A stretch of DNA of 64,000 bases, from positions 372,001-436,000 of the forward strand of contig NZ_JAFFSU010000001.1 in NCBI RefSeq assembly GCF_017948455.1, written 5' to 3'. The stretch comes from Streptomyces sp. GESEQ-4. GTDB taxonomy: Bacteria > Actinomycetota > Actinomycetes > Streptomycetales > Streptomycetaceae. Shown in pieces: positions 8,469 through 19,636 of the stretch (its first letter is position 1; each line of letters opens with the position of its first letter). The notes below the pieces were generated by a model, which had not been told where the DNA came from, made no database searches, and was given only the letters and a program-made list of their open reading frames with translations. The position numbers and the translations under genes are program-made.

Positions 8469-10609
8469 GCGCGGAGCCGGACGGGCCGGAGGACAGACTG
8501 CGCCGGTTCGCGACGATCTGGAGCCGGGCGGTGTTCCCGGTGACCTCGACGTCGCTGACCCGGCCCGAGCTGGAGGAGCAACTGCTGCCGCTCGCCCGGC
8601 GGTTGAGCGAGGCGCTGCGGACCAGGACCTTCCAGGCGGACGAGGCGCGGGCGGTGGGTGCCGCGCTGGTCGCCGTGCACTGCACCGACCCGGAGGCGCT
8701 CAGCCGCACCCTGGACTGCGTCGACGCCTACCTGGTGCTGTACTGCGGCGGGGACGGAGCGCAGGACCAACTGCGCGCCCGTTCCTCGCGGTTGCAGCAC
8801 TCCATGGCCGCCGGGTTCGCCGCGGCGCTGCGTGAGCGGACCCTCGCCGAGCAGGAGTCGATCTCCTCGGCCGCGCTGAAGGCGCAGGGCGTGGTGGCGC
8901 AGGCCCTGCACGCGACCGAGGCCCGCTTCCGGGCGGTCTTCGAGGGCGCCGCCATAGGGATCGGCATCGCCGACCTCGAGGGCAACATACTGCAGGTCAA
9001 CGGGGCGTTGGTGCGCATGTTCGGCGGCGTCGAGCAGACGGTGCGCACCCGCAACGTGATGGAGTGGACCCACCCCGAGGACGCGCCCCAGATCTGGCGG
9101 CTGTACGAGGAGCTCGTGCGCGGCGAGCGCGAGCACTACCACGTGGAGAAGCCGTTCTACCGCCCCGACGGAACGGTCCTGTGGACCAATCTGACGGTCT
9201 CGCTGCTCCGCGACCCGGACGGCAACCCCGAGTACCAGCTCGCTCTGATGGAAGACACCACCGAGCGGCGGCTGCTCAACCTCCGGTTGCGTTACGAGGC
9301 GACGCACGACGCGCTCACCGGACTGCCCAACCGCACGCTGTTCTTCGAGCGCCTGGAGAAGGCCCTCACGGCGGGCGAGGGCCAGCGCTTCGGCCTGTGC
9401 TATCTCGACCTCGACGGCTTCAAGACCATCAACGACAGCCTCGGCCACGCGGCCGGCGACCGGCTGCTCGTCGAGGTCGCCGACCGGCTGCAGTCCTGTG
9501 CGACCGCGCCCGGCGAGATGGTCGCCCGGCTCGGCGGCGACGAGTTCGTGGCGCTGACCACCGGCACCGACACCGAGCGCGAGGTCGACGAACTCGCCGC
9601 GCGCATCATGAACGCGCTGGTCGCCCCGGTCAGCGTCGACGGCCGGGAGCTGACCGTGCGCGGCAGCATCGGCATCGTCGAGGGGCCGGCGGGGGAGCGG
9701 AGCGCGGCCGAGGTGCTGCGCAGCGCCGACATCACGATGTACCGCGCCAAGTCGGCGGGCGGCAACCGCTTCGAACTGGCCGACGCCGAGGCCGACGCCC
9801 GCGCCATCACCCGGCACGGGCTGACCACGTCGCTGCCGACGGCCCTGGACCGCGGCGAGTTCTTCATCGAGTACCAGCCGCTGGTCCACCTCGGCGACGG
9901 CAGCGTCCGCGGCGCCGAGGCCCTGGTGCGCTGGCTGCATCCGCAGCACGGCGTCCTCAGCCCGGACCGGTTCATTCCGCTCGCCGAGCACACGGGGCTG
10001 ATCGTTCCACTGGGCCGCTGGGTGCTGGAGCAGTCGGTGCGCCAGGCCCGCGAGTGGCGGGAGCGGTACGGCGCCACCGGGGCCGGTGGCCCGCTGCGCA
10101 TCAACGTCAACCTCTCGCCCTGCCAGCTCACGCACCCCGGACTGGTCCAGGACACCGTCGACATCCTGGAGCGCGCGGGCGTCGCACCCGACGCGCTCTG
10201 CCTGGAGGTGACCGAGTCGGCGTTGATCGGCGCCGACGACGACCTGCTCAAGCCGCTGCGCCGGCTGGCCGAGATGGGCGTCGACATCGCCCTGGACGAC
10301 TTCGGCACCGGCTACTCGAACCTCGCCAATCTGCGCCGGCTGCCGGTGAGCATCCTCAAGCTGGACCGGTCCTTCACCCAGAGCATGCAGCGCTTCCCGG
10401 CGGACTCCGTCGACCTCAAGATCGTCGAAGGGATCGTTTCTCTCGCCCACAGCCTGAACCTCGCGGTGACGGTGGAGGGCGTGGAGACGGGCGCCCAGGC
10501 CGAGCAGCTCCGGATACTGGGCTGCGACACGGCCCAGGGCTGGTACTACGCCCGCCCGGGCCCACCGGAGCGGCTGCACGAGCTGGCGTTGGTGGACGCG
10601 ACGGGCTGA
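8465..10609 (+). CDS. rmdA: PAS-GGDEF-EAL c-di-GMP enzyme, RmdA-like
   Basis: The 714-residue cytosolic protein has an N-terminal helical region (1-150), a PAS domain (about 150-270), GGDEF (about 285-440) and EAL (about 460-705). The cyclase motif ARLGGDEF is intact (about 357-361), and the EAL domain keeps GAEALVRW, DDFGTGYS and KLDRSF, so both cyclase and phosphodiesterase activity are possible. The usual RxxD inhibitory site ahead of GGDEF reads APGE and is not conserved. Domain order and neighbours match S. coelicolor RmdA (SCO0928), which influences morphological differentiation. The GTG start at 8465 makes the ATGA-type coupling with the methyltransferase; the longer open frame upstream is only a shadow of that gene. 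Confidence 0.88.
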   Translation: MSAEPDGPEDRLRRFATIWSRAVFPVTSTSLTRPELEEQLLPLARRLSEALRTRTFQADEARAVGAALVAVHCTDPEALSRTLDCVDAYLVLYCGGDGAQDQLRARSSRLQHSMAAGFAAALRERTLAEQESISSAALKAQGVVAQALHATEARFRAVFEGAAIGIGIADLEGNILQVNGALVRMFGGVEQTVRTRNVMEWTHPEDAPQIWRLYEELVRGEREHYHVEKPFYRPDGTVLWTNLTVSLLRDPDGNPEYQLALMEDTTERRLLNLRLRYEATHDALTGLPNRTLFFERLEKALTAGEGQRFGLCYLDLDGFKTINDSLGHAAGDRLLVEVADRLQSCATAPGEMVARLGGDEFVALTTGTDTEREVDELAARIMNALVAPVSVDGRELTVRGSIGIVEGPAGERSAAEVLRSADITMYRAKSAGGNRFELADAEADARAITRHGLTTSLPTALDRGEFFIEYQPLVHLGDGSVRGAEALVRWLHPQHGVLSPDRFIPLAEHTGLIVPLGRWVLEQSVRQAREWRERYGATGAGGPLRINVNLSPCQLTHPGLVQDTVDILERAGVAPDALCLEVTESALIGADDDLLKPLRRLAEMGVDIALDDFGTGYSNLANLRRLPVSILKLDRSFTQSMQRFPADSVDLKIVEGIVSLAHSLNLAVTVEGVETGAQAEQLRILGCDTAQGWYYARPGPPERLHELALVDATG

Positions 10610-10619
10610 GGCCCGGGGC

Positions 10620-11849
10620 TCAGGGCAGCGGCAGCGAGCGCAGGGAACCGTGGGTACGGGCCATGACGACGACGTGGCCCGTGTCCCCGCCCGGCGCGAC
10701 GATCACGGGGTGTTCGCCGTCTCTGGTCTGCGAGTACGCCGCGGACATGCGGGGCGCGGCGGTTCCGGCCCCCTGCGGACCGGCGTGCAGGTCGATCGAG
10801 AGCACGCGGCCCCGCGCAGTGCGGTCGTTGACGGGGGTGAAGGTCACGAACCGGCCGTTGGTCACGGCGGCGTCCGCCTCGGTGGCGTACGTGCTCCACA
10901 GTTTGCGGTCGTTCTCGAGGTCGTACGCGTTCCAGTTGCCCGCGCTCGGGTCCTCGGCGCCGGCCTCGTACAGCACCAGGACCCCGTCGTCGGAGATCAC
11001 CCCGCGTACGGGCTTGTCGATCGTGTTCCTCGGGGTCGGCAGCGGCCTCAGCGTCGCCGGATCCAGGCGCCGCATGGGCGGGAAGATGTCCCCGGCGGAG
11101 GACGGGCTGCCGGTGCAGACCAGGTAGTGGCCGCCGGTGACGAGGTGCGGGCACTTGACGCCCGTGGGGCTGGTCGCCACGATGTCGCCGGTGCGGGCGT
11201 CGCGGGCGGTGACCCGGGTGCCGTCGGCCGTGTAGACGCGGCCCCGGAAGGCGGCCAGAGGTTCGCCCGTGCTCCAGGCGACGGTCCGGTGCCAGAGGGG
11301 CGTGCCGTCGGATGCGCGAACGGCGTCGAGGCCGGCGGTGTGGTTGACGGGATCCGGTGCGCCGAGAGCGTAGACGATCCCGTCCGCAGCGGCGAGAACG
11401 ACGTAGGCGCCGCTGGTGCGCAGTTGACGGGTCCACGCCTGCGCACCCGTCCGCAGGTTCGCCGCGCGGAACCTACCGGCGACTGCGGTCACGGCCCGTT
11501 CGCCGGCCGCGTCGACGACCAGTCCGGCGCTCTCGCCGTGGTCGCTCGCGGGCACGGTCCAGGTGATACGGCCGTCTGCCCGCGAACGCCCCACGAATCC
11601 GCCGGAGTCGGTCGCGCACACCACCTGGTGCGCCGTCGCGCCGCAACTGCCGCGGGCCTCACGGCTGGAGAGGGACGCCGTCCACGCGCGCCACGGGCCC
11701 GAGACGGACTTCGAGGGCGCCTCCACTGTCGGCCCTGAGTCACCGGACGGCGAGGAGACCGGGTTCTTCGGTCCGCCGGACGCGGTGTTCCCCGCGCACC
11801 CCGCCAGCACCAGCAGTGCCGCACCCACCGCAACGATCCGCCGTTTCAT
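10620..11849 (-). CDS. Lipoprotein with PQQ-like beta-propeller repeats
   Basis: A 409-residue lipoprotein. The lipobox is LVLAGC (Cys about 17), followed by a Ser/Pro-rich linker and then about 350 residues of repeated strands of the type VVCATDSGGFVGRSRADGRITW and AWTRQLRTSGAYVV. These resemble PQQ-like (PF13360) propeller blades. No cofactor ligands are evident, so a structural or binding role outside the membrane is more likely than catalysis. ATG 11849 is preferred over an in-frame ATG 11 codons upstream because it starts the signal peptide directly. The gene converges on the GGDEF-EAL gene with only 10 nt between them. Confidence 0.75.
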   Translation of the reverse strand: MKRRIVAVGAALLVLAGCAGNTASGGPKNPVSSPSGDSGPTVEAPSKSVSGPWRAWTASLSSREARGSCGATAHQVVCATDSGGFVGRSRADGRITWTVPASDHGESAGLVVDAAGERAVTAVAGRFRAANLRTGAQAWTRQLRTSGAYVVLAAADGIVYALGAPDPVNHTAGLDAVRASDGTPLWHRTVAWSTGEPLAAFRGRVYTADGTRVTARDARTGDIVATSPTGVKCPHLVTGGHYLVCTGSPSSAGDIFPPMRRLDPATLRPLPTPRNTIDKPVRGVISDDGVLVLYEAGAEDPSAGNWNAYDLENDRKLWSTYATEADAAVTNGRFVTFTPVNDRTARGRVLSIDLHAGPQGAGTAAPRMSAAYSQTRDGEHPVIVAPGGDTGHVVVMARTHGSLRSLPLP

Positions 11850-11896
11850 CCCCGCCCATCCCGCCGCCTGATAAAGCCCCATGATGCTACGGCCGT

Positions 11897-12781
11897 TCAG
11901 CGCTCCAACAGCATCCGCTGCAACTCCCTCGCCGCCCGCGGCGGCGCCACATCACTGCGATGCGCCAACGCGATCGTCCGATGCAGCCCGGGCCGGGCCA
12001 GCGGCGTCACCCGCAGCCCGCGCCCGGCCCGCGTGGCCACCATGCGCGGCACGACGGCCAGCCCCAACCCGGCCCGTACGAACCCCAGGACCGCGTCCAT
12101 CTCCCCGCCCTCTACCGCGAAGTCCGGCTCGAACCCCTCGGCACGGCATGCGGCCACCGTCAGTTCGCGCAGGTCATAGCCGTGCCGGAACATCACAAGC
12201 CGTTCGCCCTCCAGATCGGAGATCCGCACGGCACGCTGGCCGCGGCCGGGCTTGGGGGCGTCCGGCGAGGAGACCACGACCAGGTCCTCGCGCAGCAGCT
12301 CCACCGAGGTGAGCGCCGGGGAGGGCGTCGGCAGCGGCAGGACGATCAGCGCGAGGTCGAGGGCGCCGCGCGCGAGTTCCCGTACGAGATCGTGCGAGCC
12401 TCCTTCCTCGATCATCAGCCGGATGCCGGGATAGCGGTCGTGGAAGGCGCGCAGCACGTCCGGCAGCAGACCGGTGCACAGGCTCGGGGTCGCGCCCAGC
12501 CGGACCCGGCCGCTGCGCAGCTGCACCAGCTCCTGCACCTCGTGCCGGGCCGTGTCCGCGTCGGCCAGGATCCGGCGGGCCAGCGGCAGCAGCGCCTCGC
12601 CCGCGTCGGTGAGCGTGATGTTGCCGCGCGCCCGCAGGAACAGATCCGCCCCCAACTCCCGCTCCAGCGCCTTGATCTGCTGGGAGAGGGACGGCTGCGC
12701 CACGTGGACCAGATCGGCGGCCCGGGTGAAGTGCCTGGTCTCGGCGACCGCCACGAAGTACTGGAGCTGCTGGAACTGCAT
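11897..12781 (-). CDS. LysR family transcriptional regulator
   Basis: A 294-residue regulator with an N-terminal winged helix (MQFQQLQYFVAVAETRHF, AADLVHVAQPSLSQQIKALE) and a LysR substrate-binding domain (about 90-290). It is divergent from sdhCAB, with 83 nt between the starts, so control of this succinate dehydrogenase operon is the natural guess. A start 14 codons upstream is possible but adds residues before the conserved MQFQQL. The effector is unknown. Confidence 0.9.
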   Translation of the reverse strand: MQFQQLQYFVAVAETRHFTRAADLVHVAQPSLSQQIKALERELGADLFLRARGNITLTDAGEALLPLARRILADADTARHEVQELVQLRSGRVRLGATPSLCTGLLPDVLRAFHDRYPGIRLMIEEGGSHDLVRELARGALDLALIVLPLPTPSPALTSVELLREDLVVVSSPDAPKPGRGQRAVRISDLEGERLVMFRHGYDLRELTVAACRAEGFEPDFAVEGGEMDAVLGFVRAGLGLAVVPRMVATRAGRGLRVTPLARPGLHRTIALAHRSDVAPPRAARELQRMLLER

Positions 12782-12864
12782 GGCCCTACGATAGCCATTA
12801 CCTATGGAATCGAGCCGGACCATGTCTTGGACCGATCAGCGGTCTCAGCCCTAGCGTCTGCGAC

Positions 12865-13571
12865 ATGGCTCTGGCAACGCGGACGGACCGACGGCCGTCC
12901 ATGGCACGCACGGTGTGGGACAGCTCCGTCGGCAAGAAGACCGTGATGGCGGTCAGCGGTCTGATCATGCTGCTGTACCTGGTCGTCCACATGATCGGGA
13001 ACCTGAAGATCTTCTTCGGGCCCGGCGAGTTCAACCACTACGCGCACTGGCTGCGCACCATCGGCGAGCCGTTCATGCACTACGAGTGGACTCTCTGGCT
13101 CATCCGTGTCGTCCTCGTCGTCGCGGTCGTCGCTCACGCCACCTCCGCCTACCAGCTCAGCCGCCGCGACATCAAGGCACGCCCCACCAAGTACGTGCAC
13201 AAGAAGCCGCGGGCCAGTTACGCGACGCGCACCATGCGCTGGGGCGGGATCATCCTCGGCCTGTTCATCGTCTGGCACATCCTCGACCTGACGACCGGCA
13301 CCGTGCACTCCGGCGGCTTCCAGGAGGGCCACCCCTACCAGAACGTCGTGGACACCTTCTCCACCTGGTACGGCAACGTCATCTACCTCGTAGCGATGCT
13401 CGCCCTCGGCCTGCACATCCAGCACGGCTTCTGGAGCGCCGCCCAGACCCTCGGCGCCGGCAGCCGCACCCGCGACCGCGCCCTGAAGACCACTGCCAAC
13501 GCCCTCGCGCTGCTCCTCACGGTCGGCTTCATCGCCGTACCCGTGGGTGTCATGACTGGAGTCGTGAGCTG

Positions 13572-13572
<1 letters not shown>
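12865..13572 (+). CDS. sdhC: Succinate dehydrogenase cytochrome b subunit
   Basis: A 235-residue integral membrane subunit with about five helices, for example [36 protein letters not shown] and [18 protein letters not shown]. Several His residues lie in or near helices ([30 protein letters not shown]), suitable as heme ligands. A single large cytochrome b subunit with no SdhD fits the SdhCAB (type B) arrangement. It anchors the flavoprotein and iron-sulfur subunits and passes electrons to menaquinone. The stop overlaps the next start (TGATG). Confidence 0.92.
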
Positions 13573-15514
<1,942 letters not shown>

Positions 15515-15518
<4 letters not shown>

Positions 15519-16264
15519 AGCTCACCCTGCGCGTCTGGCGGCAGCCGAACGCCGACGCCGACGGCGCCATGTCCACGTACGAGGTCGATGGCATCTCTTC
15601 GGACATGTCCTTCCTGGAGATGCTCGACACGCTCAACGAGGAACTCATCCTCAAGGGCGAGGACCCCGTCGCCTTCGACCACGACTGCCGCGAGGGCATC
15701 TGCGGCGCCTGCTCGCTCGTCATCAACGGCGACGCCCACGGACCCGAGCGCACCACCACCTGCCAGTTGCACATGCGGTCCTTCCAGGACGGCGACACGA
15801 TCGACATCGAGCCGTGGCGGGCCTCCGCCTTCCCGGTGATCAAGGACCTGGTCGTGGACCGGACCGCGTTCGACCGGATCATCCAGGCGGGCGGCTACAT
15901 CACCGCCCCGACCGGCGCCGCGCCGGAGGCCCACGCCACGCCCGTGCCCAAGCCGGACGCCGACTTCGCCTTCGAGCACGCCGAGTGCATCGGATGCGGC
16001 GCCTGTGTGGCCGCCTGCCCGAACGGCGCGGCGATGCTCTTCACCTCCGCCAAGGTCAACCACCTGAACGTCCTGCCGCAGGGCGCGCCGGAGCGCGAGA
16101 CCCGGGTGCTCGACATGGTGGCGCAGATGGACGAGGAGGGCTTCGGTGGCTGCACGCTCACCGGAGAGTGCGCCACCGCGTGTCCGAAGGGCATCCCGCT
16201 GGTGTCCATCACGAGCATGAACAAGGAATGGCTGCGCGCGACCCGGAAGGTGGCCGGGCGCTAG
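15515..16264 (+). CDS. sdhB: Succinate dehydrogenase iron-sulfur subunit
   Basis: A 249-residue electron-transfer subunit. The N-terminal ferredoxin-like domain carries the 2Fe-2S ligands in [10 protein letters not shown] and the distal TTCQLH. The C-terminal domain has [15 protein letters not shown] and [16 protein letters not shown] for the 4Fe-4S and 3Fe-4S centres. It links FAD in SdhA to the membrane subunit. ATG 15515 overlaps the sdhA stop (ATGA). A hairpin terminator follows at 16306. Confidence 0.95.
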
Positions 16265-16305
16265 AGGCCGCAGCTCAAGAAACGTTCGCCGACAGGGTGC
16301 GGACG

Positions 16306-16341
16306 GGCGGGACCGGGGTGGTGCTCAGACCCGGTCCCGCC
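16306..16341 (+). terminator. Terminator of the sdhCAB operon
   Basis: A perfect 12-bp stem (16306-16317 with 16330-16341, 12-nt loop) begins 42 nt after the sdhB stop. Confidence 0.8.
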
Positions 16342-16492
16342 AGGCACCCCTGGGATTCAACAAGCCCACACCCGCTCTCCCTTCGCGGGTCACGCGCAGG
16401 ACGCCCGGCATAGGAAGAACTGTTGCGGCCGGACGTAGTGAACCGGCCAGCCAGCCGCTCTGCCGTCCCCGGCCCGTGTTCAGGAGAGTGCC

Positions 16493-17266
16493 ATGACCGG
16501 CGTTTCCACGCTCGACCGCCCCCCGCAGCCGTCGGCGCCCACCCGCTACACCGTCACCGTCGCGCGAACGGAGGACGACGTCCGGGCCGCGCAGCGGCTG
16601 CGCCACGACGTCTTCGCCGGCGAGATGGGCGCGCTCCTGTCCACCCCGCAGCCGGGTCACGACATCGACGCCTTCGACGCGTACTGCGACCACCTGCTGG
16701 TCCGCGACACGATCACCGACCAGGTCGTCGGCACCTACCGGCTGCTGCCGCCGGACCGCGCCGCGGTCGCCGGACGCCTGTACTCGGAGGGCGAGTTCGA
16801 CCTCTCCGCGCTCGACCCGATCCGCCCGGGCCTGGTCGAGGTCGGCCGCTCCTGCGTCCATCCCGACCACCGGGACGGCGCGGTGATCGGCCTCATCTGG
16901 GCCGGGATAGCGCGCTACATGGTCGAGGGCGGCCACGAGTGGCTCGCCGGCTGCTGCTCCATCCCGCTCGCCGACGGCGGCGCCCTCGCGGCCGGCACCT
17001 GGGACCGGGTGCAGGACAAGTACCTGGCTCCGGAGGAGTACCGGGTACGTCCGCTGCTGCCCTGGAGCGCGGAGGGCGTGGCGCGTCCCGCCACCCGGAC
17101 CGAGCTGCCGCCCCTGCTGCGCGGCTACCTGCGCCTCGGCGCCTGGGTCTGCGCGGAGCCCGCTCACGACCCGGACTTCGGGGTCGCCGACCTGTACGTG
17201 CTGCTGTCGATGCGCCGGGTCAACCCGCGCTATCTGAAGCACTTCCTCTCCCTTGTCCCGGCGTGA
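16493..17266 (+). CDS. olsB: Ornithine N-acyltransferase, OlsB-like (GNAT fold)
   Basis: A 257-residue protein of the PF13444 acetyltransferase-like family. It carries RLRHDVFAGEMG near the N-terminus, a central VVGTYRLLPP, VEVGRSCVHPDHRDGAVI and a C-terminal VADLYVLLSMRRVNPRYLKHF. OlsB moves a 3-hydroxyacyl chain from acyl carrier protein to ornithine, giving lyso-ornithine lipid. The gene overlaps olsA by 1 nt, as in the known olsBA pairs, which supports the call. A GGAGAG site precedes ATG 16493. Confidence 0.88.
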   Translation: MTGVSTLDRPPQPSAPTRYTVTVARTEDDVRAAQRLRHDVFAGEMGALLSTPQPGHDIDAFDAYCDHLLVRDTITDQVVGTYRLLPPDRAAVAGRLYSEGEFDLSALDPIRPGLVEVGRSCVHPDHRDGAVIGLIWAGIARYMVEGGHEWLAGCCSIPLADGGALAAGTWDRVQDKYLAPEEYRVRPLLPWSAEGVARPATRTELPPLLRGYLRLGAWVCAEPAHDPDFGVADLYVLLSMRRVNPRYLKHFLSLVPA

Positions 17267-18327
17267 TGAGCGTCCTGCGTACGGGACTGCCGCAGCGCCT
17301 CGGCCCGGCCGCGGCCGTCGGACGGACCTGGACCCAGCGGCGCGGGGCGGGGGCGACGGCCGTGCACCGCCCCGTCGTACCGAGCAGCGCCTGGCTGCCC
17401 ACCGCGCCCTGCTCGCCGCAGATCTGTGTCACGTCCGTGCGGTCTGTGACGGACGTGCCGCGCGCCGTGCTGCGGATCGTGGCGATGCTGGCGGTGCTCC
17501 TGTTCGGCATCATGCTGATGCCGGTGTTCGGGACCGTCCCCGCGGCCCGGCGCGACGCGCTGGTCCGCCGGTGGTGCCGGGCCGTCGTGCAGGCGGCCGG
17601 CGTCCGGGTCCGCCTCACCGGCACGGCCGCGCCCACCGGGGGCATGCTGCTCGTCGCCAACCACATCTCGTGGCTGGACATCCCGCTGCTCGCCGCCGTA
17701 CGCCCGGCCCGCATGCTCGCCAAGGCGGAGATCCGGCAGTGGCCGGTGGCGGGCGGGCTCACCGCCGCCAGCGGCGCCCTGTTCATCGAGCGGGACCGGC
17801 TGCGGGCGCTGCCCGAGACGGTCGCCCGGATCGCCGAGGCGATGCGGGCGGGAGCCGCGGTCGTGGCCTTCCCGGAAGGCAGCACCTGGTGCGGCCGGGC
17901 GCAGGGCCCCTTCCGCCGGGCGGTGTTCCAGGCCGCGCTCGACGCGGGCGTGCCCGTCCAGCCGGTCCGCCTGCACTACCGGTTCGACAACGGGCCGTCC
18001 AGCACGGCTCCCGCCTTCGTCGGCGAGGACTCCCTGCTCTCCTCGATGTGGCGGGTGGTCACGGCCCGCGGGCTCGTCGCCGAGGTCGAGGTACGGGACG
18101 CGATCCCGGCGGGCAGCCACCCCGACCGCCGCGCACTCGCCCATGCCGCTCAGCCCGGCATGATGGGCGCGGAACTGGGATGGGCCCATGCCGCCCTGAT
18201 CTCCGAGGAGTCACGGGCACGCGCGCTGGCCGTCGGCGCGGGAACGGCGGGCCTTCCCGCCGCGGACTACGGGGACTACGCGGCGGGGAGACTCGCCCGA
18301 CCCGCGATCCGGGCGAGCCGCCGGTAG
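17266..18327 (+). CDS. olsA: Lyso-ornithine lipid O-acyltransferase, OlsA-like
   Basis: A 353-residue PlsC-family acyltransferase. After about 65 poorly conserved residues comes a membrane helix (IVAMLAVLLFGIMLMPVFG), then the HX4D motif NHISWLD, SGALFIERD and FPEGST. The family esterifies an acyl chain onto a lyso-lipid; next to olsB the substrate is likely lyso-ornithine lipid. A GTG directly before ATG 17266 is an alternative start. The long N-terminus may be partly untranslated; a later start near the helix cannot be excluded. The 3' end overlaps the convergent LLM gene by 52 nt. Confidence 0.85.
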   Translation: MSVLRTGLPQRLGPAAAVGRTWTQRRGAGATAVHRPVVPSSAWLPTAPCSPQICVTSVRSVTDVPRAVLRIVAMLAVLLFGIMLMPVFGTVPAARRDALVRRWCRAVVQAAGVRVRLTGTAAPTGGMLLVANHISWLDIPLLAAVRPARMLAKAEIRQWPVAGGLTAASGALFIERDRLRALPETVARIAEAMRAGAAVVAFPEGSTWCGRAQGPFRRAVFQAALDAGVPVQPVRLHYRFDNGPSSTAPAFVGEDSLLSSMWRVVTARGLVAEVEVRDAIPAGSHPDRRALAHAAQPGMMGAELGWAHAALISEESRARALAVGAGTAGLPAADYGDYAAGRLARPAIRASRR

Positions 18328-19292
18328 GACTCCAGCAGGGCCTCCCGGCCATACGTGCTCGTGGTGACCAGGACCTCCTGCGCGCCCGTCTCCTTGAGCA
18401 CCGTCTCCAGTTCGTCGGCGACCTGCTCCTCGGTACCGGCGAGATGTCCGGTGAGGCCGGACTCGTAGAAGCCGCGCTCCTTGGCGGTCATGGCGAGGGT
18501 CTCGACACGTTCGGCGGGTGGGAGGGGCGGGAAGGTGCCGTGGGTGCGTGAGTGGGCCATCGACCAGGCCTCGGGGACGAGGAGGCGCCGGGCTTGTTCG
18601 GGGGTGGCGGCGACGGCGATCGTGCCGGAGATGACGACGTACGGTTCGCTCGCCCAGGGCGACGGGCGGAAGTGGGCGCGGTAGTGGTCGATGCCGCGCC
18701 GCATCTTGTCTCGGTTGCGGAGGTCGCCGATCACCATCGGCAGGCCGGCGCGGGCGGCGATCGCGGCGCCCTCGCCCATGGCCAGCACGAACGGCGGGAC
18801 GGCCAGGCCCTCCGCGGGACGCGCGTGCACACGCGTCGGGGACGTACCGGTGAACCAGCCCAGCAGCTCGTCGAGTTGGGCCGCGAAGTCCTCGGCGTCG
18901 TCCTTGTCGCGCCCCAGTGCCCGGCGGACGCCGTCCGTGAAGCCGACGGACCGGCCGAGACCCATGTCGATCCGGCCCGGGAAGAGGGACTCCAGCACCC
19001 CGAACTGCTCGGCCACGACCAGGGGCTGGTGATTGGGCAGCATCACACCGCCCGTCCCGACCCGGATCGTCCGGGTCGCCCCCGCCACGGCGGCGGCCAG
19101 CACGGTGGGCGCGGAACCGGCGACACCGGGGACGCCATGGTGCTCCGAGACCCAGAAGCGGTGATAGCCGAGCTCCTCCAGCCGCCGCGCGAACCGTACG
19201 GTGTCGCGCAGTGCCTCGGCATCGGTGCCGCCCTCGCGGGTGCGGGAGCGGTCGAGCACGGAGAAGCGGGTCGAGGCGATCAGGGAGCTCAT
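18276..19292 (-). CDS. LLM class flavin-dependent oxidoreductase
   Basis: A 338-residue bacterial-luciferase-like TIM barrel. Family signatures are RFWVSEHHGVPGVAGSAP, RVGTGGVMLPNHQPLVVAEQFG and SLFPGRIDMGLGRS. Members use FMN or F420; this subfamily resembles the MsnO8/YhbW-type oxidoreductases, whose substrates are mostly unknown. It lies tail to tail with olsA and overlaps its last 52 nt, a tight convergent layout. Confidence 0.9.
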   Translation of the reverse strand: MSSLIASTRFSVLDRSRTREGGTDAEALRDTVRFARRLEELGYHRFWVSEHHGVPGVAGSAPTVLAAAVAGATRTIRVGTGGVMLPNHQPLVVAEQFGVLESLFPGRIDMGLGRSVGFTDGVRRALGRDKDDAEDFAAQLDELLGWFTGTSPTRVHARPAEGLAVPPFVLAMGEGAAIAARAGLPMVIGDLRNRDKMRRGIDHYRAHFRPSPWASEPYVVISGTIAVAATPEQARRLLVPEAWSMAHSRTHGTFPPLPPAERVETLAMTAKERGFYESGLTGHLAGTEEQVADELETVLKETGAQEVLVTTSTYGREALLESYRRLARIAGRASLPAA

Positions 19293-19351
19293 ACCGGGTT
19301 CAACGCCCGGGTGACGGTGGCATTCCCGCCGTCACCCGGCGTGGCGCCCGG

Positions 19352-19522
19352 TCAGGATTCGGGACGCAGCAGGCCGCGCTCGTAGGCCTTGACCAGGTGC
19401 TGCGGTACGAGGTGACGGACGCCGTCGACCGTGACCGGAACCAGCTGCGCGGGCGTGGCCTTCCACTGGGCGCGGCGGTGCCGGGTGTTGCTGCGGGACA
19501 TCTTCCGCTTGGGGACGGCCAT
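19352..19522 (-). CDS. rpmF: Ribosomal protein L32, zinc-free (C-minus) paralogue
   Basis: A 56-residue protein starting [20 protein letters not shown], the hallmark of bacterial L32. The second half ([20 protein letters not shown]) has none of the four Cys that bind zinc in standard L32. Such C-minus copies replace the zinc-dependent ribosomal protein when zinc is scarce and are usually repressed by Zur. A Zur-like palindrome lies about 60 nt upstream (19582-19604). GAAGGAGT before the ATG is a good ribosome binding site. The standard rpmF is expected elsewhere in the genome. Confidence 0.92.
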   Translation of the reverse strand: MAVPKRKMSRSNTRHRRAQWKATPAQLVPVTVDGVRHLVPQHLVKAYERGLLRPES

Positions 19523-19581
19523 GGGACTCCTTCTTCGCGAGCGGTGCGGGGTGCACCGGCGGGGGCACCCCGCGACGCTAT

Positions 19582-19604
19582 ATGAAAATGGATCCCATTA
19601 ACAA
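19582..19604 (-). promoter_or_regulatory. Candidate Zur box upstream of C-minus rpmF
   Basis: The AT-rich stretch TGAAAATGGATCCCATTAAC contains the inverted repeat AATGG-ATC-CCATT (19587-19599). Streptomyces Zur boxes are of the TGAAAATGATTTTCA type; the left half fits well, the right half less so. It lies between the rpmF start and the divergent HAD gene. Confidence 0.55.
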
Positions 19605-19636
19605 ACGGCACCCGGTCCATTGGCTAGGGTGAGGGC

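Noticed and set aside
8078..10579. An 833-codon frame opposite the GGDEF-EAL gene
   Set aside because: It is a mirror of a real, motif-rich gene caused by high GC in third positions. Its translation has no domain signature.
16265..16492. A small gene between sdhB and olsB
   Set aside because: Only the sdh terminator and a promoter region are visible; no start with a ribosome binding site and coherent protein was found.
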